A stretch of 16,832 bases of DNA from the NCBI GenBank assembly GCA_045586905.1, contig JAZNBF010000037.1, forward strand, positions 1 to 16,832. The letters are read 5' to 3'. This document shows, one piece after another, positions 5,693 to 12,222 of the stretch. Numbering within the stretch: position 1 is the first letter of the stretch; every line of letters starts with the position of its first letter. This DNA comes from RGIG1828 sp045586905 (GTDB taxonomy: Bacteria > Bacillota > Clostridia > UMGS1810). The notes under the pieces were generated by a model that was not told the origin of the DNA, did no database searches, and saw only the letters and a list, made by a program, of their open reading frames with translations. The translations under genes and the position numbers were made by a program.

Positions 5693-6904
5693 TTATAAAA
5701 GTTTTTCAAGTCTTATTGCTACCTCTTTTAAGAAAGTTTCGGTGTCTACCTTTTTCTTGTTTTCAAGAGATGAAAGAAGATAAAGGTCGCCTGTCATAAC
5801 GCCTTCTTCAATTGTCTGAATGGTAGCTTTTTCGAGGCTGTCGGCAAAGGCGCAGAGCTCAGAAAGACCGTCGAGCTCGCCTCGTTTGCGAAGAGCGCCT
5901 GTCCATGCAAAAAGTGTTGCCACGCTGTTTGTGGATGTGGTTTCGCCTTTTAAGTGTTTGTAGTAATGACGCTGTACTGTGCCATGAGCTGCTTCATATT
6001 CATATACGCCCTCAGGTGACACAAGAACTGATGTCATCATGGCAAGTGAACCATAGGCTGTGGCAACCATGTCACTCATAACATCACCGTCATAGTTTTT
6101 ACATGCCCATATGTAGCCGCCATCTGAACGGACAACTCTTGCAACTGCATCGTCTATGAGTGTGTAGAAATATTCTATGCCAAGTTCATTGAATTTATCC
6201 TTATATTCTGCTTCAAAAATTTCGGCAAAAATGTCTTTGAAGCGATGGTCATATTTTTTGCTGATGGTGTCTTTGGTGGCAAACCACAAATCCTGCTTTG
6301 TATCGAGAGCAAAGTTAAAGCAGCTTCTTGCAAAGCTGGCAATGGATTTGTCGGTGTTGTGGAGGCCCTGAATGATACCGTCGGTACCGTCAAAGCTATG
6401 GATCCTCTGACGGGTTTCGTTGCCCTCGGCATCGGTGCACACAAGCTCACATTTTGAGCCTTTCTTCACCTGCATCTCTGTGTTTTTATACACATCGCCA
6501 TAGGCATGACGGGCAATGGTGATAGGCTTTGTCCATGTGGGGATGTAGGGTGTGATGCCCTTAACAATGATGGGAGTACGGAAAACTGTACCGTCGAGGA
6601 TTGCTCTTATGGTACCATTTGGTGACTTCCACATTTCCTTGAGGTTATACTCGGTCATGCGGGCAGCGTTTGGTGTGATGGTGGCACATTTAACTGCCAC
6701 ACCGTATTTTTTGGTGGCTTCGGCACTGTCGAAGGTAACCTGATCGTTTGTTTCGTTTCTGTATTCAAGACCGAGGTCGTAGTATTCGGTCTTGAGGTCT
6801 ACATATGGAATAAGTAAAATGTCTTTTATCATTTTCCATATGATTCTTGTCATTTCGTCGCCATCCATCTCAACGAGGGGCGTGGTCATAGGAATTTTAG
6901 CCAT
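5693..6904 (-). CDS. icd: NADP-dependent isocitrate dehydrogenase (eukaryotic-type)
   Basis: Oxidative decarboxylation of isocitrate to 2-oxoglutarate in the cytoplasm. The 403-residue chain resembles the homodimeric eukaryotic NADP enzyme (IDH1/IDH2 type) rather than E. coli Icd. Its active-site residues fall at the same numbers as in human IDH1: T77, S94, N96, R100, R109, R132 (ARHAYGDVY) and Y139. Also present are the lysine in FATKDTISKKYD, the metal aspartates in LIDDAVARVV and NYDGDVMSDMV, and AAHGTVQRHY, whose Arg-His pair contacts the 2'-phosphate of NADP. The start ATG follows AAAGGATG, and that Shine-Dalgarno overlaps the aconitase stop codon (6-nt gap). Second gene of the acn operon. 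Confidence 0.97.
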   Translation of the reverse strand: MAKIPMTTPLVEMDGDEMTRIIWKMIKDILLIPYVDLKTEYYDLGLEYRNETNDQVTFDSAEATKKYGVAVKCATITPNAARMTEYNLKEMWKSPNGTIRAILDGTVFRTPIIVKGITPYIPTWTKPITIARHAYGDVYKNTEMQVKKGSKCELVCTDAEGNETRQRIHSFDGTDGIIQGLHNTDKSIASFARSCFNFALDTKQDLWFATKDTISKKYDHRFKDIFAEIFEAEYKDKFNELGIEYFYTLIDDAVARVVRSDGGYIWACKNYDGDVMSDMVATAYGSLAMMTSVLVSPEGVYEYEAAHGTVQRHYYKHLKGETTSTNSVATLFAWTGALRKRGELDGLSELCAFADSLEKATIQTIEEGVMTGDLYLLSSLENKKKVDTETFLKEVAIRLEKLL

Positions 6905-6910
6905 TTTGTA

Positions 6911-8842
6911 TCATCCTTTCAGCTTTGTGTAGTTGAGAAGTCCGCCGGCAAGAATTATGTCTCTTGTGCGCTCGGTGAGTTCACAGATGCATTCAATCTT
7001 TTTGCCGCTTGTCTTATTTTCGATAACAATCTTTTCGCCATTTGCAACAGCTGCTCGTAAATTTTCTATGCAAAGCTCGTCGCCAAGGCTGATGTTATTG
7101 TAGTCTGCCTCATTTTTAAACTCAAGAGGAAGAATACCTGCATTTATGAGGTTTGCACGGTGAATACGGGCAAACGATTTGGTGAGAACTGCCTTTACGC
7201 CAAGATAGAGAGGAGCTAAGGCTGCGTGTTCTCTTGATGAGCCCTGACCGTAGTTTGCACCACCTACTATGATGCTCTGTCCCATTTCTTTGGCTCTTTT
7301 TGGGAAGTTTTCATCACACACGGTAAAGCAATGTTCACTGATGGCAGGAATGTTTGAACGAAGGGGAAGAATCTTTGCGCCTGCGGGCATAATGTGGTCG
7401 GTGGTGATGTTGTCGGAAACCTTGAGTGAGCATTTGCACTCTAAATTTTCGAGAAGAGGCTCAGTTTTGGGGAAAGGCTTGATGTTTGGTCCACGTAAAA
7501 CCTCGATGCTTTCCATATCTTTTTCATCGCAGGGTTTTTCTATCATGTTGTCATTGATGATAAATTCTTTGGGCATTTCCCACTTGGGCATTTCGCCAAG
7601 GGTGCGTGGATCGGTGAGCACGCCTGTGAGTGCCGATGCTGCTGCCACCTCAGGCGATACGAGATATACACCTGCATCCTTTGTGCCCGAGCGACCTTCA
7701 AAGTTACGGTTGAAGGTACGGAGCGAGATGCCTTTTGAGTTTGGCGACTGTCCCATGCCTATGCAGGGGCCACAGGCGCGTTCGAGTATTCTTGCACCTG
7801 CGTCTATCATGTCAGAGAGTGCACCGTTTTGTGCAAGCATGTTGAGCACCTGTTTGGAACCGGGAGCAATGGAGAGAGACACATCGGGATGAACTGTTTT
7901 GCCCTTTAAGATGTGGGCAACCTTCATCATATCCTGAAGTGATGAGTTGGTGCATGAACCTATGCACACCTGATCTATTTTCATGTTGCCAATCTCAGAC
8001 AGAAGTTTTACATTGTCGGGCATATGGGGGCAGGCTGCCATGGGTTCGATGGCAGAGAGGTCGATGTCGATGACCTCGTCATAGGTTGCATCTTCATCGG
8101 CGGAGAGAGGAGCCCACACATCGCCTCTTTTTTGTGCTTTCAAAAATTCGAGAGTAATCTCATCGGAGGGGAAGATGGAAGTGGTAGCGCCAAGCTCTGC
8201 GCCCATGTTGGTGATGGTGGCACGCTCGGGCACAGAAAGGGTTTTTACGCCTTCGCCTGTGTATTCGATAACCTTGCCAACTCCGCCTTTGACAGACATT
8301 CTGCGGAGAACTTCCAAAATGACATCTTTGGCACTGCACCATGAGGAGAGTTTGCCTGTGAGATTAACCTTTACAATGTTTGGATAGGTAATGTAATATG
8401 CACCACCACCCATTGCAACAGCAACATCGAGTCCGCCTGCACCGATGGCAATCATGCCAATGCCGCCGCCTGTGGGGGTGTGGCTGTCGGAGCCGATGAG
8501 GGTTTTGCCGGGCACGCCGAAGCGCTCGAGATGCACCTGATGGCAGATACCGTTGCCGGGACGCGAAAACCAGATGCCATGCTTTTTGGCAACAGAGCCG
8601 ATGAAGCGATGGTCGTCGGCATTTTCGAAGCCCGACTGGAGGGTGTTGTGGTCTATATATGCCACAGATCTCTCGGTTTTTACACGAGGGATGCCTATGG
8701 CTTCAAACTCAAGGTATGCCATTGTGCCGGTGGCGTCCTGAGTGAGAGTCTGGTCTATGCGTATACCAATCTCTTTTCCTTTTTCAAAAACACCGTCGAC
8801 AATGTGTGCTTTGAGGATTTTTTCAGTTAAAGTGAGTCCCAT
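6911..8842 (-). CDS. acn: Aconitate hydratase
   Basis: Interconverts citrate and isocitrate through a 4Fe-4S cluster. The 643-residue length matches the short bacterial/mitochondrial-like aconitase subgroup found in Clostridia rather than the about 890-residue AcnA. Cluster ligands are C297 (IGSCTNSS), C357 and C360 (ACGPCIG). The N-terminal half shows GSDSHTPTGGGIG. The swivel domain carries GGANYGQGSSREHAAL and KSFARIHRANLINAGILPLEF with the substrate-binding serine and arginine. The ATG follows AAAGGATG by 7 nt. First gene of a three-gene operon transcribed from the promoter at 8879-8908; its stop codon overlaps the icd ribosome site, so translation is likely coupled. Methylcitrate or homoaconitate specificity is not suggested by the neighbours. 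Confidence 0.96.
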   Translation of the reverse strand: MGLTLTEKILKAHIVDGVFEKGKEIGIRIDQTLTQDATGTMAYLEFEAIGIPRVKTERSVAYIDHNTLQSGFENADDHRFIGSVAKKHGIWFSRPGNGICHQVHLERFGVPGKTLIGSDSHTPTGGGIGMIAIGAGGLDVAVAMGGGAYYITYPNIVKVNLTGKLSSWCSAKDVILEVLRRMSVKGGVGKVIEYTGEGVKTLSVPERATITNMGAELGATTSIFPSDEITLEFLKAQKRGDVWAPLSADEDATYDEVIDIDLSAIEPMAACPHMPDNVKLLSEIGNMKIDQVCIGSCTNSSLQDMMKVAHILKGKTVHPDVSLSIAPGSKQVLNMLAQNGALSDMIDAGARILERACGPCIGMGQSPNSKGISLRTFNRNFEGRSGTKDAGVYLVSPEVAAASALTGVLTDPRTLGEMPKWEMPKEFIINDNMIEKPCDEKDMESIEVLRGPNIKPFPKTEPLLENLECKCSLKVSDNITTDHIMPAGAKILPLRSNIPAISEHCFTVCDENFPKRAKEMGQSIIVGGANYGQGSSREHAALAPLYLGVKAVLTKSFARIHRANLINAGILPLEFKNEADYNNISLGDELCIENLRAAVANGEKIVIENKTSGKKIECICELTERTRDIILAGGLLNYTKLKG

Positions 8843-8878
8843 GTGTAATCATCCTTTCAAGTTTGATTGACTTCTTAT

Positions 8879-8908
8879 ATATTATCACATGCGCCGCTTT
8901 ATTGTCAA
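8879..8908 (-). promoter_or_regulatory. Sigma-A-type promoter of the acn-icd-ftrB operon
   Basis: On the minus strand: TTGACA (8908-8903), 18-bp spacer, TAATAT (8884-8879); an overlapping GATAAT preceded by TG would give a 16-bp spacer. It ends 36 bp before the aconitase ATG. A palindrome GCAAA(A)CCC/GGGTTTGC (8911-8938) lies just upstream of the -35 and could be a regulator site, although no protein can be named. Confidence 0.8.
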
Positions 8909-9121
8909 ACGCAAAACCCCTTTTTTATGAGGGTTTGCCAACAAACATGGCAAAACAAGTCAGTTTTTGTAATAAAGCTTTTTATATTCAAGGGGGGGAC
9001 ATGCCTTTGAATTTATTGAAGTTTCTGTTGAAGGTGGAAAAATCGCTATATCTGCAAAGGCCATAGATGGCTGTTATTCGGGAATTTGTTTCTGACTCCT
9101 GCTTTTTGTTTTGCCTGCAAG

Positions 9122-9150
9122 TTGACAGTAATTGAGTTTGGTGGTATTAT
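9122..9150 (+). promoter_or_regulatory. Sigma-A-type promoter of the M20 amidohydrolase gene
   Basis: TTGACA (9122-9127), 17-bp spacer, TATTAT (9145-9150), 36 bp before the start codon. A consensus -35 with optimal spacing suggests fairly strong constitutive expression. Confidence 0.85.
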
Positions 9151-9186
9151 AAATGTATGCAGATATTTTTCGAGGAGATATGAAAA

Positions 9187-10371
9187 ATGTTCAATATCGA
9201 CAATGACTACATGGTTAAAATAAGACGCGAAATACATATGTATCCTGAAGTTGACTATGATTTGCCCAAAACTGTTGCTCTTATTAAACGAGAGCTTGAA
9301 AGCTTAGGCATCCCCTATACCGAAGAGTATGGCAAAGGCAGCGTTGTAGGCTATATAAATCCTGACAACAAAGACTTTACCATAGGCATACGCGCCGACA
9401 TAGATGCACTCAGAATCACCGAAAAAACCAATCTCCCCTTCGCTTCAAAGCACGAAGGTATGATGCATGCCTGCGGTCACGATGCTCACACAGCAATCGT
9501 CCTTGGCGCTGCAAAGACACTCAAGGAAATGGAAAAAGACCTCAGTTGCCGCATCAAGCTTATTTTTCAGCCAAGCGAAGAAGGCGTTACAAGCGGTGCT
9601 GTGATGATGATTGAAAACGGTGTGCTCGACGATGTTGACATTTTAACAGGTCTTCATGTGGGCATTCACTACCCCACAGGCCATGTGGGCATATGCCCCG
9701 GAGTTTCACATGCTTCGTCACGTCATTTCAAAATAGAGGTTCACGGAAAAAGCGTCCATGCCACAGCCTATCAAAATGGCATTGATGCGCTCTCCATCGC
9801 AGTGAGAATGTATAACGCCATAGAGACAATGACTGCAAGAGAAATAGGCCCTGCCGAAAAATTTGTGTGTGTTGTCACAAAGCTCGAATCGGGCACTGCA
9901 CAAAACATCATTCCCAATTATGCCCAGATGCAGGGAACAATACGCACCTTTACCGACGAGCTCAGCGAATTTATATATGAAAGAATACAAAAAATTGCAA
10001 AGTGTCTTTCAGAAGAATACGGTGTGGAGATCAGCTTCCATGCTCCGCTCAAATCATCGTGTCTCTACAACAACCCCTATCTTGCAGAGCTTTTGAAAAA
10101 GAGCAGCGAAAAGGCTCTGGGCGAGGAAAATGTGCACGAAGGAAGTGCAGTTCTCGGAAGTGATGATTTTTCGAGATATACAAGCATTGTGCCCAGCGTA
10201 TATTTCCGTCTCGGAATAAAAAATGCCGAAAAGGGAATAACCAAAATCGCTCACGAAAACAACTTCGATATAGATGAAGATGCTCTTTTGGTGGGTGCAA
10301 AAACACTTGTGCAGTTCTCACTTGACAACCAAAACGGAATAGACATGGAGAAGTGCCGAAACCAGAAATAA
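9187..10371 (+). CDS. M20D-family amidohydrolase (hippurate hydrolase / N-acyl amino acid deacylase type)
   Basis: A 394-residue cytoplasmic metallohydrolase that removes an acyl group from an N-acylated amino acid or similar amide. Catalytic-domain motifs in order: GIRADIDAL (68-75), HACGHDAHT (C96 and H98 as metal ligands), FQPSEEG (E131/E132), LHVG (H157), and near the C-terminus AHENNF (H356). The lid/dimerisation domain lies between about 180 and 290 (KIEVHGKSVHA, QNIIPNYAQMQGTIR). The start ATG is 9 nt after GGAG; an out-of-frame ATG at 9180 is rejected. The substrate is not predictable: relatives include hippurate hydrolase, indole-acetyl amino acid hydrolase and N-acetyl-diaminopimelate deacetylase, and no dap genes are adjacent. 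It is probably co-transcribed with the following secreted foldase gene (34-nt gap). Confidence 0.93.
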   Translation: MFNIDNDYMVKIRREIHMYPEVDYDLPKTVALIKRELESLGIPYTEEYGKGSVVGYINPDNKDFTIGIRADIDALRITEKTNLPFASKHEGMMHACGHDAHTAIVLGAAKTLKEMEKDLSCRIKLIFQPSEEGVTSGAVMMIENGVLDDVDILTGLHVGIHYPTGHVGICPGVSHASSRHFKIEVHGKSVHATAYQNGIDALSIAVRMYNAIETMTAREIGPAEKFVCVVTKLESGTAQNIIPNYAQMQGTIRTFTDELSEFIYERIQKIAKCLSEEYGVEISFHAPLKSSCLYNNPYLAELLKKSSEKALGEENVHEGSAVLGSDDFSRYTSIVPSVYFRLGIKNAEKGITKIAHENNFDIDEDALLVGAKTLVQFSLDNQNGIDMEKCRNQK

Positions 10372-10405
10372 ACAATAATCAATCGCCGAAGAAAGGACAG
10401 ATAAT

Positions 10406-11731
10406 ATGAATTTCAGAAAAGTAACAGCTATCATTTTAACAGCTATCACATTTTTGTCTTTGCCGGTGTCTGCAAAAACACTGGAATTTACCGTGGGCGA
10501 CTCAAATCTTTATATCTGTGACGGTGCCATCGAAAAAGTTACCCTCGATGCACCGGTATATATAAAAGACGGAAGAACTCTTGTGCCTGTGAGAGCCATA
10601 ATCGAGGCATTTGGGGCAGAGGTTTTGTGGAACGGTGACGAAAGAAAAGTTACCATAAAGTCGGGCGGCAGCACGATAGAGCTTATCATAGACTCTCCCC
10701 AGGCAGTGGTCAACGGTGAGATTGAAACTCTCGATGTTGCTCCCACCATTACAAACTCGCGAACAATGGTGCCGATAAGATTTGTATCGGAGATTCTTTC
10801 TAAAAATGTTGAATATGTGGAGCCTTCGTCACAGATACTCATAAGCGACTCAAATGTTGCAATATCCGTTGACGGATATCCGATAACCGTAGATGATTTT
10901 CGTTTTATGTATCTTTACTACTGCCTCGCCCAAGGAGTGTATGGACCCGAGGAAATAATGCCGGTTATCATCTCCGATGTTGTCACAAACACCTGCATTG
11001 CAAACGATGCAAAGAGAGCAGATTTTTCTCTTTTGACTGAGCAGACAAAAGAGATTGCACAAAGCATTCTTTATGACAAAGAGCTTTTTTATCCCCTCTC
11101 TCTTGTTGCTCCCGGCATAAAAACCTTTGCCAATTTGACACTCGCATCGGAATATTGCTACAACATGCTCACAAGCGGCCTCGACCCCGAAATTCTTGTG
11201 AAGGAATATAACGAGAGCTATGTGTGTGCAAAGCATGTTCTCATACCAACTGTCAACCTCGAAACAGGCGAAGCCTTAAACAACAATCAGCTTCTCGCGG
11301 CAAAAGCCACTGCCGATGCAGTGTATAAAAAAGCAAAAAACGGTGAAGATTTTGATGAGCTCATAGAAAAATATTCGTCAGATGAAGGCTCGGTGTATTA
11401 TCCCGAGGGTTATGTATTTACTTATGGCGAAATGGTGCCCGAATTTGAAAAGACTGCTTTTAATCTTTCCGAAAACGAAATATCAAAGCCTGTAAAAACA
11501 TCATACGGATATCATATCATACTCCGTCTGCCTCTTCCTGAAATGAACTACATGTATGAAGAGACCATAAGCACCAAAATTGCCCAGTCTCAGCTTGAAA
11601 AATACACCGACAATGTAATAGGCAATGCAAATGTTAAGTATCATATGACAAACGAAGAGATTGCACAAAGCCTCGGCATAACCAAAGCTGATGCAGAAGA
11701 ATACATAAAGAATCTGATTGCACAGCAATAA
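10406..11731 (+). CDS. Secreted PpiC-type peptidyl-prolyl isomerase with copper-amine-oxidase-like stalk domain
   Basis: A 441-residue exported protein. Residues 1-23 form a signal peptide ending VSA. It is followed by a copper amine oxidase N-terminal-like (stalk) domain with its two halves (DGRTLVPVRAIIEAFGAEVLW and SRTMVPIRFVSEIL, about residues 30-150). Next comes a helical SurA/PrsA-like segment starting VDGYPITVDDF, and a parvulin domain at about 270-375 (AKHVLI, FDELIEKYSSDEGS, VPEFEKTAFNLSENEISKPVKTSYGYHII). The C-terminal helical tail completes a foldase-like fold. The probable role is folding or anchoring of exported proteins at the wall. The signal peptide lacks a clear lipobox cysteine, so unlike PrsA it is not a lipoprotein; the stalk domain may substitute as wall attachment. 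AAAGGA precedes the ATG. No clear terminator follows. Confidence 0.9.
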   Translation: MNFRKVTAIILTAITFLSLPVSAKTLEFTVGDSNLYICDGAIEKVTLDAPVYIKDGRTLVPVRAIIEAFGAEVLWNGDERKVTIKSGGSTIELIIDSPQAVVNGEIETLDVAPTITNSRTMVPIRFVSEILSKNVEYVEPSSQILISDSNVAISVDGYPITVDDFRFMYLYYCLAQGVYGPEEIMPVIISDVVTNTCIANDAKRADFSLLTEQTKEIAQSILYDKELFYPLSLVAPGIKTFANLTLASEYCYNMLTSGLDPEILVKEYNESYVCAKHVLIPTVNLETGEALNNNQLLAAKATADAVYKKAKNGEDFDELIEKYSSDEGSVYYPEGYVFTYGEMVPEFEKTAFNLSENEISKPVKTSYGYHIILRLPLPEMNYMYEETISTKIAQSQLEKYTDNVIGNANVKYHMTNEEIAQSLGITKADAEEYIKNLIAQQ

Positions 11732-11773
11732 ATATTTCTCTTCTGAATTTTAAAAAACTCAATATATTTTCCC

Positions 11774-11802
11774 TTGACAAAGGCTTTTTTTGCTGATATA
11801 AT
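11774..11802 (+). promoter_or_regulatory. Consensus promoter of tRNA-Glu
   Basis: TTGACA (11774-11779), 17-bp spacer, TATAAT (11797-11802): a perfect sigma-A promoter ending 15 bp before the mature tRNA. Confidence 0.93.
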
Positions 11803-11817
11803 AACTCAGTGAGACAT

Positions 11818-11889
11818 GGCCCATTGGTCAAGCGGTCAAGACGGCGCCCTCTCAAGGCGCAATCCCGAGTTCGATTCTCGGATGGGTCA
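11818..11889 (+). tRNA. tRNA-Glu (anticodon CTC)
   Basis: It folds as a cloverleaf. The acceptor GGCCCAT pairs with ATGGGTC (one G-T). The anticodon stem GCGCC/GGCGC encloses loop CTCTCAA, giving CTC in positions 34-36, which reads GAG. The T arm is CCGAG-TTCGATT-CTCGG, with discriminator A. The variable loop has four bases, as is usual for tRNA-Glu. The CCA end is not encoded. A consensus promoter and a terminator frame it as a single-gene unit. A CTC isoacceptor is normally an extra gene beside TTC. Confidence 0.95.
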
Positions 11890-11892
11890 TAG

Positions 11893-11921
11893 AAAAAAGA
11901 CATCCTTTGGATGTCTTTTTT
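11893..11921 (+). terminator. Terminator of tRNA-Glu
   Basis: GACATCC (11899-11905) pairs with GGATGTC (11909-11915) around TTT, extended by A6/T6 on both sides. Confidence 0.92.
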
Positions 11922-11922
11922 C

Positions 11923-12094
11923 AGTTATATTTGCCTTCTGCAAGTGATATTGCCTTTCGGCAGTTATATTCGCTACTCCGAGTGTTATTGTGCTTCGCAC
12001 AGTTTAAAGGCAAATATAATATCACTGAAACCAAAAGTTTCAATATCACTTTTTATTTATAAAAAATATCACTCCGTCGAAGACGGAATATAAC
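11923..12094. repeat. Array of small hairpins joined by inverted 9-bp linkers
   Basis: Four linkers of the form AGTKATATT (11923, 11943, 11962 and variant AGTGTTATT at 11981) are followed by their reverse complement AATATCACT (12018, 12042, 12065) and a final AATATAAC (12087). Between linkers sit short palindromes: TGC/GCA, GCC/GGC, GTGC/GCAC, GAAAC/GTTTC, a T/A-rich one, and CCGTC/GACGG. In addition TTATATTTGCC (11926-11936) is exactly complementary to GGCAAATATAA (12009-12019). The whole is thus a palindrome made of palindromes, about 172 bp, with no gene. It starts one base after the tRNA-Glu terminator. Confidence 0.75.
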
Positions 12095-12162
12095 AAGAGT
12101 ATTTATCACAGCTTTCCCACCGTAAAGCTTATTTTTTTGCAATAAAATTCTCTTTTCATCAC

Positions 12163-12191
12163 TTTACAATTTCCAAATAATACCTTATAAT
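12163..12191 (+). promoter_or_regulatory. Promoter of the GH63-like gene
   Basis: TTTACA (12163-12168), 17-bp spacer, TATAAT (12186-12191), 31 bp before the ATG. Confidence 0.82.
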
Positions 12192-12222
12192 AGACCTATA
12201 TAATGAAAAAGGAGTGTCCGTT

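Larger units (their letters stand above)
8843..9186. other. Divergent intergenic region (344 bp)
   Basis: It holds the minus-strand acn promoter on its left and the plus-strand amidohydrolase promoter on its right. Between them I see no gene with a credible start. One open stretch on the plus strand (8997-9095), following a run of seven Gs, translates to a protein-like tail (FEFIEVSVEGGKIAISAKAI) and may be a fragment of a lost gene. Confidence 0.6.

Noticed and set aside
7269..7892. 207-codon plus-strand open frame opposite aconitase
   Set aside because: Antisense to the cluster-ligand region of acn; codon-phase shadow.
8863..9066. 67-codon plus-strand open frame between acn and the amidohydrolase
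   Set aside because: It starts inside the acn promoter region without a ribosome site and has no recognisable features.
11634..11903. 89-codon minus-strand open frame over the tRNA-Glu gene
   Set aside because: It is the reverse complement of a tRNA gene and its promoter.
11911..12093. 60-codon plus-strand open frame in the hairpin array
   Set aside because: Its ATG lies in the tRNA terminator and its repeats reflect DNA palindromes.
11923..12094. CRISPR array
   Set aside because: Linkers are only 9 bp, flip orientation, and the intervals are 10-17 bp palindromes; no cas genes in the window.
12214..12222. GTG start for the GH63-like gene
   Set aside because: The GTG overlaps the AAAGGAG ribosome site; the ATG at 12223 has correct spacing.
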